A stretch of 64,000 bases of DNA from Flavobacteriales bacterium (GTDB taxonomy: Bacteria > Bacteroidota > Bacteroidia > UBA10329), in contig JACJZP010000013.1 of the NCBI GenBank assembly GCA_020635535.1, positions 1-64,000 on the forward strand. Direction: 5' to 3'. Shown here piece by piece: positions 43,609 to 53,000 of the stretch (the first letter of the stretch is position 1; each line of letters opens with the position of its first letter). The position numbers and the translations under genes were made by a program. Below the pieces are notes generated by a model. It was not told the DNA's origin. It was given only the letters and a program-made list of their open reading frames with translations, and ran no database searches.

Positions 43609-44580
43609 TTAAGGGAAGTGGATCTCTCCCAGCGCATGCAATACTTCAGAAGGGTTCATTCCAAGCCAAAAATTTGACTCTGGAGTGGTAGGGTCCAAGT
43701 TGGTATTCAGATCAAGGATGTAATCTGCCAGGTCCAGACCTTGTTGTCTTTCGCTAGCGCTTGCATGCTTTTCAAGCGTGTCGGCAACACGGACTGATCT
43801 TGCGTGAACAAGCGTTGCTTTGTGGTTCCAGCCATCAAACGCTCCAAGATCCGGAAATAGGACAACGTGCCTGTCTGAAAACAGGCCAGAACTGGAATTC
43901 AATTGATGTAACGTTTTGCTGCCCGATGCAAGCCAAACAAAATCTGGAAATTGGATAGAAGCAATAATGGCGGTCTTTTCACTCTCTACAATTGCGACCA
44001 CCTTATCGGGGAATTTTTGTAACAAGTGCTCCCCAAAGAAGCATTGCTTTAGATTGAAGTTTTGAAGGTGTAGTTCTGAATGCACCCAACAAATATGATT
44101 GTGCGGTTCCTTGACCCTTTTGCCGGTTGATTCGTAGAGCATGATTTTGCCAGTACGGACTTTAGATCCATGATCAACTTGCCAGAAAACTGTTGCGCCC
44201 GACCACTTTTTTGACGCACCGATCATGTATAGTTCGAGAGCCTCGTTCACCAGTTGCTTATCAAACCTGGAATAAAGGAATTCAGTGAGGTTGTTTTTGC
44301 GGTTTAACGTTGGGACTACGCGTTTCCAGTCGATTGTGTCAATTGCTCTGTTTGAAGGTTTTCCAGTTGTAACAAGTCTGTGGCCTTCTGCGAAAGCGGT
44401 TTCTTGGTAGGGGTTTAGGTGGTAACCGCAATTTACCTCTCTGTCACATCGTCCGAATTTGTATTCCAAATATTCATTGGTCTGAGAGTCTTTGTAGCGC
44501 ACATATCTCCTTTTGTTACAATGAGGACAGTGGTGTTTTTTGCTGCCTTTTTCGAGTTGGTATATGAACGCTTCAGCCAT
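43609..44580 (-). CDS. Zinc-ribbon TOPRIM-like protein (DUF6371-like)
   Basis: 323 residues. The N-terminus has a primase-type zinc ribbon, CPHCNKRRYVRYKD followed by GRCDREVNCGYH. The middle contains a TOPRIM-like core, VVAIVESEKTAIIAS with its Glu and VVLFPDLGAFDGW with Asp. This combination matches the DUF6371/toprim replication proteins carried by Bacteroidota mobile elements. It likely primes or assists island replication with the RecA-fold ATPase gene upstream (62-base gap holding an inverted repeat). Confidence 0.75.
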   Translation of the reverse strand: MAEAFIYQLEKGSKKHHCPHCNKRRYVRYKDSQTNEYLEYKFGRCDREVNCGYHLNPYQETAFAEGHRLVTTGKPSNRAIDTIDWKRVVPTLNRKNNLTEFLYSRFDKQLVNEALELYMIGASKKWSGATVFWQVDHGSKVRTGKIMLYESTGKRVKEPHNHICWVHSELHLQNFNLKQCFFGEHLLQKFPDKVVAIVESEKTAIIASIQFPDFVWLASGSKTLHQLNSSSGLFSDRHVVLFPDLGAFDGWNHKATLVHARSVRVADTLEKHASASERQQGLDLADYILDLNTNLDPTTPESNFWLGMNPSEVLHALGEIHFP

Positions 44581-44590
44581 TGCTTACGGA

Positions 44591-44637
44591 TGTTTACAAT
44601 TACAAAGTCCCTATATGGCCGTTGTAAATTGTAAACA
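44591..44637. repeat. Inverted repeat between replication genes
   Basis: TGTTTACAATTACAA (44591-44605) faces TTGTAAATTGTAAACA (44622-44637) across a 16-base loop, differing by one base. It fills the gap between the ATPase and TOPRIM genes, with no T-run on the coding strand. Operator, origin site or RNA hairpin are all possible. Confidence 0.6.
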
Positions 44638-44642
44638 TTGAT

Positions 44643-45797
44643 TCAGCTCTTTGTAACAGGGGAAAGTTTCAGCCAAACAGTTCGCCCAATTTTGTAGTCA
44701 TCTAGCCTTTTGGTGGATTGATCTTCCTTTGCAACGATAGGAGTCTGGTCTTCAATGAGGTGATCAAGGCGTTCTCGGATGGTGTTTTCACTACATATGA
44801 ACGATTCAGCGAGAATCGAAATCAAATCAGTTTTCTTGATGTCTTTCTTTTTGTTCATGAGTACCCGAACGGCTTCTTTAACACCTTCTATTGGTGCCTT
44901 CAGTTGTCGCTCCTGTCTTGTCTGAACAATTTCATCTTCGCTTGCCGGTATTAGAGTGTGCTGCTCCTGGCAATATTTGACAAACAGGTCTGGGTGTCGT
45001 TGTGATCTTCTGCATTTCAGATAACTGATTTTGATGATGTCCGATTCTCCAGAGGAATTGTCTGCGCGAGAAATCTGCATGACGGTTGACGCTTTATTGG
45101 AAAGCTCTGTTCCAAGATGCCCTCTTGCTTTTTGACTATTAGGGTTTTCGTGTATTACTGCCACAAACGTTGCGTTGTGGTTGTTTACCGTACTATTCAT
45201 CATATCAATCAGCTGGAGGCTGTCCTCGGCATTATTGAAGTCAGAAACACAATCTGATAATACGTCCAGAATAACTACAATGTGGTTTTTAGAGCTATGT
45301 CTAATGTATTCAAGAAACTCATGGAGTGCTTCAAATCGTTCCGATCTCTTAAAGTCCAATAAGGATGAGTATCTCAGATTGGGAATGTCCTCCGTGGTTT
45401 TGATGCCACATAATTTCTGGATTGATTGTATAGCGGCTGCAAACTGATCTTTCCAGTTTCGTTCAGTGTCCAGATAAATGACATCAATAGGAGAATTCTT
45501 GTTGCCTCTAAAACCAACCGAGGAGCCCCCTGATAGAAGCGAAACACATATGATTTCAGCTAACCGGCTTTTATGTACGCCATGCTGCCCTTGAATAACG
45601 CTTATGGTGTTGGGAAATATCACAGGTAATTCTTCCCAAGTAATCAGCGGTGGAGCAAACCTGATGTTCGATTTTTTGGTTTCTCTTATTAGCTCTTCTG
45701 TCTTTAGTAGTTTTAGAAGCTTTTCTGAATGAGTAGGTGAGGAGTAGCTATTAACATCCTTGGCCAGTTCTTCCATGTTTTTCAAAGGTTCAGACAT
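44643..45797 (-). CDS. RecA/RepA-fold ATPase of the island
   Basis: 384 residues. Walker A-like loop GQHGVHKSR (about residue 70) in SVIQGQHGVHKSRLAEIICVSLL, IDVIYLDTERNWKDQ after it, and Walker B-like IVVILDVLSDCVSDF. AVIHENPNSQKARGHLGTELSNKAS follows as in RepA-type hexameric helicases of mobile elements; the usual GKT is altered to HKS. The C-terminal part (about 290-384) may be a winged helix. Starts overlap by one base with the HTH gene stop. Probable replicative or primase-loading helicase. Confidence 0.75.
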   Translation of the reverse strand: MSEPLKNMEELAKDVNSYSSPTHSEKLLKLLKTEELIRETKKSNIRFAPPLITWEELPVIFPNTISVIQGQHGVHKSRLAEIICVSLLSGGSSVGFRGNKNSPIDVIYLDTERNWKDQFAAAIQSIQKLCGIKTTEDIPNLRYSSLLDFKRSERFEALHEFLEYIRHSSKNHIVVILDVLSDCVSDFNNAEDSLQLIDMMNSTVNNHNATFVAVIHENPNSQKARGHLGTELSNKASTVMQISRADNSSGESDIIKISYLKCRRSQRHPDLFVKYCQEQHTLIPASEDEIVQTRQERQLKAPIEGVKEAVRVLMNKKKDIKKTDLISILAESFICSENTIRERLDHLIEDQTPIVAKEDQSTKRLDDYKIGRTVWLKLSPVTKS

Positions 45798-46072
45798 TAC
45801 TTGAAAGCTTGACGTTTGTGGTCATTCAGAAGTTTGTGGACATCCGAAAGTCGATAGTAAACTTTGGAGCCTATCTGAGAGAAGGATACTAACCCCTGAT
45901 CTCGATAGGACTGAGCCGTCCGTTTTGAGATTTTCAGGAGTTGGCAGAACTCCTGATTGTCGAGCCAGACATTTTCTGGGTCTGGTTCGTTTTCGAGTGC
46001 CTTTTTCTCGATTTCTTCAAGCCTTGTTAGAATAGCTTGAAATGCATCTGATTGTATTGTAATTACTTCCAT
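45797..46072 (-). CDS. Excisionase-like helix-turn-helix protein
   Basis: 91 residues. A short helix (1-30) then a MerR/excisionase-type domain with VWLDNQEFCQLLKISKRTAQSYRDQGLVSFSQIGSKVYYRLSDVHKLL, typical of DNA-binding proteins next to tyrosine integrases in Bacteroidota elements. It may assist excision or regulate the replication genes downstream, with which it overlaps by one base. Confidence 0.8.
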   Translation of the reverse strand: MEVITIQSDAFQAILTRLEEIEKKALENEPDPENVWLDNQEFCQLLKISKRTAQSYRDQGLVSFSQIGSKVYYRLSDVHKLLNDHKRQAFK

Positions 46073-46168
46073 GACTCAATGTTTTAATGAAACGTTGAGC
46101 AAATTTTGGAAGAAGAAGGAAGGAGGTTTTTGGGTAGAAAAAATATTCTTTACAAGGTTTCTACCCAA

Positions 46169-47140
46169 TCATTTATCGAATTCGTTCATTTTGTGTTTGA
46201 ACACGTCAGCAAAATATGCCTTACGTGAACTGTAACTTGCAAGATCTTCAGTTTGTCTTTTAAGGAACTCGTCTTCGCTCATCGCGTATTTTGAATCAAC
46301 TAGTGATACTAATAGGCCAGTTATCCCTCGAGCCTCGTTTGTGCTCCTTGCGATTTCGTTGTTAACCAGAAACCTGTAGACGATATGCATCATCCTGTCT
46401 TTTCGTAATCGAAAAAACTTTGAGGGACTTCGGTTCATCTGATTTTCCAAATCTGGATTATTCAAGTGTCTGTACAAGGCTTCGTTTAGTTCGGGTAATT
46501 TTCTGAGCGCATTAGTTAATGGAAGTAAAGCTCTTGAGGTTGAAACATTGAATGACTTGGTATCATAATAAGTATCCTCCAAAAACCTTGGGTCGAATCC
46601 AACATCTCGTTTTTTCTGATTCGGTTCCTTGAGGTTTGGCAGGCTTTGGGTTTTATAGTCTTTATGTTTTCCCAGCTTAAGACTGATGTTGACAATTTCT
46701 ACTCCGTGTTCATTCAAATGTTCGAAGGCGTTGCGCAGGGAAATAGTATTCTCTGCAACGATATGGTTATCATTGCCAAGTACATTGAAGTTTGTACGCC
46801 TAAAGTTTGACAAAGGCACACATAGATCATCGACATAGCTATGGTCAATAGATTGTTCTTTGCATAATTCAAGAACAGCCGAATACAAACCTTCCTCGAC
46901 CCAGTAGTTGGAATAGAATTCAAACAGTACAGGGTTGTTTGTGAAATACGGGTCTTTCAACTCATCAACGATTCTCATTCCAAGCACAGGTTCCCAGTAT
47001 TCTACATCTGGAAATATTTTGTGTCCCTTGATTTTAGGCTTTGCCTTGGCTTTGTCTTCGAATTCTACATCGACTTCTCCTTGGAAAAAATCGAGTCTAT
47101 ATATTGAGCTTTTCTCGGTTGGTTCTTCTTTATTCATCAT
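46169..47140 (-). CDS. Hypothetical island protein
   Basis: 323 residues from ATG 47140 (MMNKEEPTEKSS); a longer reading from 47173 overlaps the integrase stop. Soluble, no signal peptide. Patterns: KIKGHKIFPDVEYWEPVLG, NEHGVEIVNISLKLGKHKD, PLTNALRKLPELNEALYRHL and a C-terminal helical part with SRKAYFADVFKHKMNEF. I do not recognise it. It lies between integrase and the excisionase-like gene on the same strand, so it belongs to the island core module. Confidence 0.65.
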   Translation of the reverse strand: MMNKEEPTEKSSIYRLDFFQGEVDVEFEDKAKAKPKIKGHKIFPDVEYWEPVLGMRIVDELKDPYFTNNPVLFEFYSNYWVEEGLYSAVLELCKEQSIDHSYVDDLCVPLSNFRRTNFNVLGNDNHIVAENTISLRNAFEHLNEHGVEIVNISLKLGKHKDYKTQSLPNLKEPNQKKRDVGFDPRFLEDTYYDTKSFNVSTSRALLPLTNALRKLPELNEALYRHLNNPDLENQMNRSPSKFFRLRKDRMMHIVYRFLVNNEIARSTNEARGITGLLVSLVDSKYAMSEDEFLKRQTEDLASYSSRKAYFADVFKHKMNEFDK

Positions 47141-47141
47141 T

Positions 47142-48335
47142 TCAATCGTTGAATAGATCAATAGCACTATCAAGATCCGCGTTTACAATTTTGGCGTAGA
47201 CCTGAGTTGTTCGGATGGATTTATGGCCAAGTAGTTTTGAAACATGTTCAATTCGCATGCCTCTTCGGAGCATTCGAGTAGCCCATGTGTGTCTTGACAT
47301 ATGAAAATGTAGATGCTTCTCAATACCTGCTTTCTTAGCTATTTCCCCCAAATTCTTATTGACATAGGCATTCGCGGATGAGGTGTGTCTAAGAACTACT
47401 TTGTCATTCTGCAGGTCAGTTGTCTCTGGTATCAATCCAAAGATGAAGGATTCCTTACTCCAATTTTCTGGAAGCGAGTCAATAATGGCAAGAGCGGTTT
47501 TGCCAAGTTTTATGTTCAGTTGTTGGCCGGTTTTTCGGGTGGTGAAGGTTAATCGTTCACCATCAAAGTTTTTCCATTTAAGGGTGAGCAGATCTGATAT
47601 TCTGATGCCAGCTGTGTATGACGCAAAAACAAACAGATCTCGATGCCTGCACATTCTGGAATTTTCCTTGAGTTGTAAGTTTTTGAGCTTCTCTAGCTCC
47701 TCATCTGTCAAAAACTCTATTTCAACCTCTTTCTTTCTGATCTTATAAATGTCAAATGGGTTCCTTCCTTGCTGCAGTATTCCTTCTCTAGAAGCTTCAT
47801 TCAATATGGTTCTCAAACCACTCATATTTGAAGCTACAGTATTTGTTGAGTTTCCGAGATGATTCAGTAAATAGTGCTCATAGTTGTTGAGCCATTTGAC
47901 ATCTAAATGTTCGAGGATGATGTCCTTTCCGTTTAAGTAGGTTTCAACTTTTGCTACAACGGTTCGCATTCTCTTGATCATGCCTGGTTTGTTGATACTT
48001 TCTCTTCGTTTAACGAATGAATCAGCATAGGTCAAGAAGCCAGTTGAACGATGGCGTAGAACATCTAAAGCCTCATTCTTTCTGTTTGTGGTCTCTGATT
48101 CAATTACGGCTTCTCTAACCTCAGCAAGCTTTTGTTGAACAAGGTGGTTGAAGCGCACGGAGTTTGCGAAGGTTCTTTTCGCTTGTTCTTTAATTGGGTC
48201 CCAATACTTTGGTGGAATTGATACTCCAAGAGACTTGTATTTAGGTCTCCTGTCAACGATTACTCTAACATAAAGAGGAGCTTCCCCGTTTGATTTAAGT
48301 TTATCTTCCCGGAGAATGGGTTTTATTGAAGGCAT
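47142..48335 (-). CDS. Tyrosine recombinase (integrase)
   Basis: 397 residues, phage integrase type common in Bacteroidota elements. N-terminal arm-binding domain (1-90: LREDKLKSNGEAPLYVRVIV), core-binding SAM-like domain (100-200) and catalytic domain with R245 in TAGIRISDLL, H345-x-x-R348 in HMSRHT, H371 in LGHKSI and nucleophile Y380 in TTQVYAK: the full set. It would cut at the 15-bp att core in tRNA-Arg. The start lies 165 bases inside attR with the arm repeats between. Confidence 0.96.
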   Translation of the reverse strand: MPSIKPILREDKLKSNGEAPLYVRVIVDRRPKYKSLGVSIPPKYWDPIKEQAKRTFANSVRFNHLVQQKLAEVREAVIESETTNRKNEALDVLRHRSTGFLTYADSFVKRRESINKPGMIKRMRTVVAKVETYLNGKDIILEHLDVKWLNNYEHYLLNHLGNSTNTVASNMSGLRTILNEASREGILQQGRNPFDIYKIRKKEVEIEFLTDEELEKLKNLQLKENSRMCRHRDLFVFASYTAGIRISDLLTLKWKNFDGERLTFTTRKTGQQLNIKLGKTALAIIDSLPENWSKESFIFGLIPETTDLQNDKVVLRHTSSANAYVNKNLGEIAKKAGIEKHLHFHMSRHTWATRMLRRGMRIEHVSKLLGHKSIRTTQVYAKIVNADLDSAIDLFND

Positions 48336-48357
48336 GATTTTGAATTATTTCACTGCA

Positions 48358-48383
48358 AAATAGGTAAAACAATGGGTAAAACA
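48358..48383. other. Arm-type repeat near attR
   Basis: TAGGTAAAACA then TGGGTAAAACA, 12 bases apart, directly in front of the integrase start. Both units occur in the opposite order at 24981-25002 near attL. The remaining sequence to attR (48384-48500) is A/T-rich and without a gene. Confidence 0.65.
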
Positions 48384-48500
48384 ATTGATTCATTATTGTG
48401 CTATTTGATACTTCGAATCATCTCTAAAGAAACTCGTTTGAGTTTATTATTAGGTTCAAAATGATGAAATTAGAAGAATCTAGGTGAAAAGTATGTGATT

Positions 48501-48515
48501 CCTACAGGGTCACAC
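48501..48515. other. attR of tRNA-Arg island
   Basis: CCTACAGGGTCACAC, the second copy of the tRNA-Arg 3' end (see 24913-24927), standing alone without the rest of a tRNA. It marks the right boundary of the island. Confidence 0.9.
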
Positions 48516-48517
48516 GG

Positions 48518-48545
48518 AAAAAGGAGGCAATTGCCTCCTTTTTTT
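48518..48545 (+). terminator. Ancestral tRNA-Arg terminator
   Basis: AAAAAGGAGGC-aatt-GCCTCCTTTTT palindrome with a T-run, only 3 bases after attR. In the empty chromosome it would lie just behind the tRNA; the island has separated the two by 23.6 kb. It now has no obvious gene in front on the plus strand. Confidence 0.8.
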
Positions 48546-48592
48546 GTTCTTGATTGGAAGCCACTTTCTTTACATTTGCAGCTAATCCCGAA

Positions 48593-49132
48593 ATGACCAT
48601 TATAGCCTCTTCATTCCGTTCTTTATTCATCCTGTCGGTTGTTCTGCTATCGGCTTGCGGCTCGGGTAAAAAAGTCGTCTCTGTAATTGTAGAAGATAAG
48701 AGCGGTAATACCGAGTTGATCTACACGAAAGTTCAAGCTCCTGAAAATCTTGTCAAGGAGATCAGATACTACGCGAATGGCGATACGCTGAGCATTACTC
48801 CCATGATGAAGGGTGCAGTTCATGGCACGGTTAGCAGATATTGGAAAGGCAATAAATTGAAGGAACGGATCACATTTGCAAATGGAGTTCAGAGCGGTTC
48901 CTTTGAGTGTTTTGATAACAATGGCACGTTGGTGTTTGAAGGGGAACTTGAAAATGGGCTGAAGACCGGAATTTGGACAACTTGGTATGATGATGTGCAA
49001 ATGCAGGAGCAGCGTGTTTATGCTAATGATGTACCAAACGGAAAATGGACCTATTGGTATATTGATGGTAGCTTGAAGCGCGAAGAGGTTTATAAGGATG
49101 GCAAGCTAATTGAAGAGAAGAATTATGATTAA
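48593..49132 (+). CDS. MORN-repeat lipoprotein
   Basis: 179 residues from ATG 48593, giving a lipoprotein signal MTIIASSFRSLFILSVVLLSACG with lipobox LSAC; an in-frame TTG at 48554 would bury it. The mature part has four to five MORN-like repeats: GTVSRYWKGNKLKER, GSFECFDNNGTLVFEGEL, GIWTTWYDDVQMQEQRVY and GKWTYWYIDGSLKREEVY. Probably outer-membrane-anchored; MORN repeats usually give protein or lipid contact, function unknown. Overlaps the next MORN gene by about 5 bases. Confidence 0.82.
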   Translation: MTIIASSFRSLFILSVVLLSACGSGKKVVSVIVEDKSGNTELIYTKVQAPENLVKEIRYYANGDTLSITPMMKGAVHGTVSRYWKGNKLKERITFANGVQSGSFECFDNNGTLVFEGELENGLKTGIWTTWYDDVQMQEQRVYANDVPNGKWTYWYIDGSLKREEVYKDGKLIEEKNYD

Positions 49133-49925
49133 TCCACTCGCCATGAGGACTGTTTTTACACTTTTCATCCTAATGTTGCCGTTTTGGGTCTGTGCACAGA
49201 AAACTGAGGAAGTAAAGGAATACTATGAATCTCGTAGGCTCAGATCTCAGGCAACAGTAGTTGATGGTGTAAAGAACGGCAAGTACACCGAATGGTATGA
49301 GAACGGCCAGAAGAGTTTGGAAGGAAACTATCTGAACGGCAAAAGGGAAGGTAAGTGGCAGGAATGGTATCAGAACGGAAAGCTATGGACGCTTTCCAAC
49401 TATAAAGACGATCTGAGAGACGGCCGCTATGTAGATCATGATATGAATGGAGCCAAGGTGGAGGAAGGATATATGGTTCAAGGAATACCCAATGGTCCTT
49501 TTTATACCTTTTTCAACGATGGTACTCCGCGTAGTGAAGGAGTGCTGAAGAACGGGATGAAGGTGGAGATATGGGTTACATACTACGAGAATGGTATTAA
49601 GCGCGATCAGGGAGAATATAAAATGAGTCGTAAGGTAGGTCAGTGGGAAGAATGGCATGAGAACGGTAAGATAAAGTCCAGAGGGGTCTATTTTGCAGGA
49701 CTTAAGCATGGCCCTTGGACCTACTGGTATGACAATGGAAGGAAGGAGAGTGAAGGCGAGTACTTTGAAGACAGACGTAAGGCTATTTGGACGTTCTGGC
49801 ATGAGAACGGTCAAATGAAAAGCAAGGGAAACTACTTTGGTGAGACCAAGGTGGGTAAGTGGAAATATTGGAACAAGGAAGGAGAGCTCGAAAAGGAGGA
49901 ATCATATCCTGTGCCCGACCAATAG
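49128..49925 (+). CDS. Exported MORN-repeat protein
   Basis: 265 residues from ATG 49128 (MINPLAMRTVF), which overlaps the preceding stop; ATG 49110 and ATG 49143 are alternatives, the last giving the cleanest signal peptide MRTVFTLFILMLPFWVCAQ. The mature part is almost entirely MORN-like repeats of about 23 residues: GKYTEWYENGQKSLEGNY, GKWQEWYQNGKLWTLSNY and so on, about nine units, ending GKWKYWNKEGELEKEE. A paralogue of the gene before it and likely expressed with it. Confidence 0.8.
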   Translation: MNPLAMRTVFTLFILMLPFWVCAQKTEEVKEYYESRRLRSQATVVDGVKNGKYTEWYENGQKSLEGNYLNGKREGKWQEWYQNGKLWTLSNYKDDLRDGRYVDHDMNGAKVEEGYMVQGIPNGPFYTFFNDGTPRSEGVLKNGMKVEIWVTYYENGIKRDQGEYKMSRKVGQWEEWHENGKIKSRGVYFAGLKHGPWTYWYDNGRKESEGEYFEDRRKAIWTFWHENGQMKSKGNYFGETKVGKWKYWNKEGELEKEESYPVPDQ

Positions 49926-50004
49926 GTCAATATTACCGACCATCCTCTAAACAATGATCGTTTTTTCACTTTCTTTAGTGCTTGCTAATCAAAGCAGGTG
50001 AACT

Positions 50005-53000
50005 GTGAAAAGATTTCTACTCCTCCTCATACCGTTTTTACTTCTTGGCACACTCAGATTATCAGCAACACACATCGTTGGTGGTGAATTGGTATACACT
50101 TATCTGGGTGGTAGCCAGTATGCCATAACCCTTATCGTTTATCGCGATTGTTTAAGTGGTCAGGCAGCATTCGATAACCCTGCTGCAATTGGAATTTTCA
50201 ATTCAAGCAATACACTCGTGCAGGATTTGAATTTTACGCTTGATTCGGTTGTCACCTTGCAGTCTACCATCAATTCCAGTTGCGTTACAGCACCCAATAA
50301 CGTGTGCACAGAAGCAGGTTATTATACAGAGATAGTAACATTGCCTCCAATTGTTGGCGGGTATACAATTGCCTATCAGCGCTGCTGTAGGAATGCGGTT
50401 GTTCAGAATATTGTCGATCCGGGCAATGTTGGCGCTACTTACGTTGCCACCATACCGGGCTCTGAATCTCAACCGGCAAACTCAAGTCCTATCTGGTCCA
50501 ACCTTCCTCCGCTGTACGTTTGTGCCAATCTTCCATTTCAGTTCGATCATTCCGCCTTCGATCTTGATGGCGATTCGTTGGTCTATTCGCTTTGTACACC
50601 TTACGAAGGAGCATCGAGTACGGCACCGCAACCTAATCCACCATCAAGTCCGCCTTACACGCCAATTTCATGGCAAGCACCTTACTCACTCAATGATATG
50701 ATGGGAGGTGTTCCACTTACCATAAACCCTCAAACAGGTCAGTTGAACGCAGTTCCGAATGCCATAGGAACTTATGTTATCGGCATCTGTGTGAGTCAGT
50801 ACAGGAATGGCATCCTTTTGGGCGAGACCAGAAGAGGAATTCAGATCAACGTAGTGAATTGCCAAGCGCCAGTTGCTTCACCTGATGATTTGAATGAGAT
50901 CATCCCTAACAGTTTTATCAACTGTACTGAATACGTGGAGTTTCAGGCAAGTAGCTCATCAGGTTTCAATATTTTATGGGATTTTGGCGATCCTACCACA
51001 ACTTCCGATCAATCTACAAACGCTACCACCTCTTGGACCTACCCTGGTCCTGGGTCATATGATCTCACACTTGTAGTTTACAATCCCATTAACCCAAGCG
51101 ACCCGTTGTGTACCGACACTGTAGTTCAAACTATTACGGTTCAGGATACGGTAATACCAGATGCGGGTCCAGATGTAGCCACTTGTCCTGGAATTCCAGT
51201 GCAGATTGGGGCTGCGGCTATTCCTGGTTGGACCTATCAATGGAGTCCTACCACTGGATTGAATGATCCGAATAGCTCTCAGCCTACTGCTTCAATAACC
51301 GGTCAGATAACTTACGTTTTGACTGCTACAGATGCGGTTGGCTGCACGGGCTCGGATTCGGTAACCGTGAGTTTGCTGCCCAATACAAGCGCAAATGCCG
51401 GTCCGGATGTTCAGATATGTTCAGGAGATTCCATTCAGCTTCAAGCATCGGGTGGGGTGGATTATCAGTGGTCTCCAAATCAGTTCATTGATGATGTCAA
51501 TATTTCCGACCCCAACGTATTTCCACCTTCAGACCAAGCTTATGTTGTTTCAGTAACCAATGCTGATGGATGTATAGGAACCGACACGGTATTGGTTCAG
51601 TTGTTCCAGTCTGTTCTAACAGTTTCATCGGATGTGACAATTTGCGTTGGCGACACTACCCAACTATCGGTTGCTGGTGCAATCACGTATGCTTGGAGTC
51701 CTGTAACGGATATTTCAGACCCCAACATTGCTGATCCAGAAGTTTGGCCGTCTACCACCACTACTTACGTGGTTGAGGCAGTTGATGCAAATGGCTGTGA
51801 GGTAACTGATTCGGTTGTTGTATCGGTTCAACCACTTCCATTGGCCAATGCAGGACAGGATGTCGAAATATGCGTAGGAGAATGTGTTCCGCTTCAGGCT
51901 TCTGGTGGCGATTCTTATGCCTGGAGTCCATCCATTGGTTTGTCAGACCCGAATTCCAGTAACCCAACGGCCTGTCCAGACTCTACTACAACTTATGTGG
52001 TAACTGTAACAAGCAGCTTGCAGGGAAGTGGTCAGAATTTGGTTGTGAATGGAGATTTTGAATTGGGAAATATTGGTTTTACAACCGATTATACTGAGTT
52101 TGTTCTGAATCCACCGCCACCACCCAATATCACCTTCGGACAGTACGTGGTAGTAGATGATTTGGCAGATATTCAGCAATCCTGGTCTGGTCTTGGAGAT
52201 CATACTTCTGGAACTGGTAATTTCATGGTGGCGGATGGTGCAACCACTCCAGGTCAGAACTTCTGGTGTCAGACCGTATCAGTTTCGCCCAATACTTGGT
52301 ACGATCTTTCTGCATGGATTGCAACAGTGTTTGTCAATCCGAACTCTCAGGTCGCTACGTTGCGATTCACTGTTAATGGAACTCCTGTCGGTAACGACTT
52401 TGTTGCTCCGTGGCCTTTCAATCAATGGCAGGAATTTTCGGCCACTTGGTATTCAGGTTCCGCTACCACTGCAACTATTTGTATGACGGATTTGGTTACG
52501 GTTGGTTCAGGAAATGATTTTGCCCTAGATGACCTGTTTTTTGGTCCACAAACTCCTGGTTGTTCAAGTACTGATACAATAACTGTTACTGTTAACCCGC
52601 TTCCAGCGGTAAATGCAGGAGCTGATCAGACCCTTTGCTTCGGGCAAACAGTTCAACTTACAGCATCTGGTGCAGATACCTATCTGTGGTATCCTGGAAC
52701 CGGATTGAGCGATTCAACTGTTTTCAACCCTAACGCTCAACCGAGCCTTCCGACCGAATACGTGGTTGAGGGAACTGATGCCAATGGATGTAGCAATACA
52801 GACACGGTTTTCGTTGATGTATTCTTGGTTGATGCTATCGGAGATACCGTAATCTGTATTGGTGATGAGGCTCAACTAAGTGTTGTTGGAGGTGTGAGCT
52901 GGAGTTGGAGTCCGACCACAGGGCTCAGTGATGCTTCAGTTCAGAATCCTACTGCTAATCCAACTACCACCACCGTGTATACCGTTACAGCTGATGATGG

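Larger units (their letters stand above)
24913..48515. mobile_element. Integrated genomic island at tRNA-Arg
   Basis: Bounded by the 15-bp direct repeat formed from the tRNA 3' end. A tyrosine integrase gene lies immediately inside the right end, and similar arm-type repeats (TAGGTAAAACA) are found inside both ends. It carries a T9SS-exported subtilisin-like protein, a type I restriction-modification operon with two accessory genes, and a replication/excision module. No relaxase, coupling protein or type IV secretion genes are visible, so it is an integrative element or defence island that would need help for transfer. Confidence 0.9.

Noticed and set aside
24913..48515. Prophage or conjugative transposon
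   Set aside because: No capsid, portal, terminase, tail, relaxase, coupling or type IV secretion genes are visible; only integrase and replication-type genes support mobility.
48501..48515. Second tRNA-Arg gene or tRNA pseudogene
   Set aside because: Only the last 12 bases of the tRNA plus three more are present, as expected for attR.
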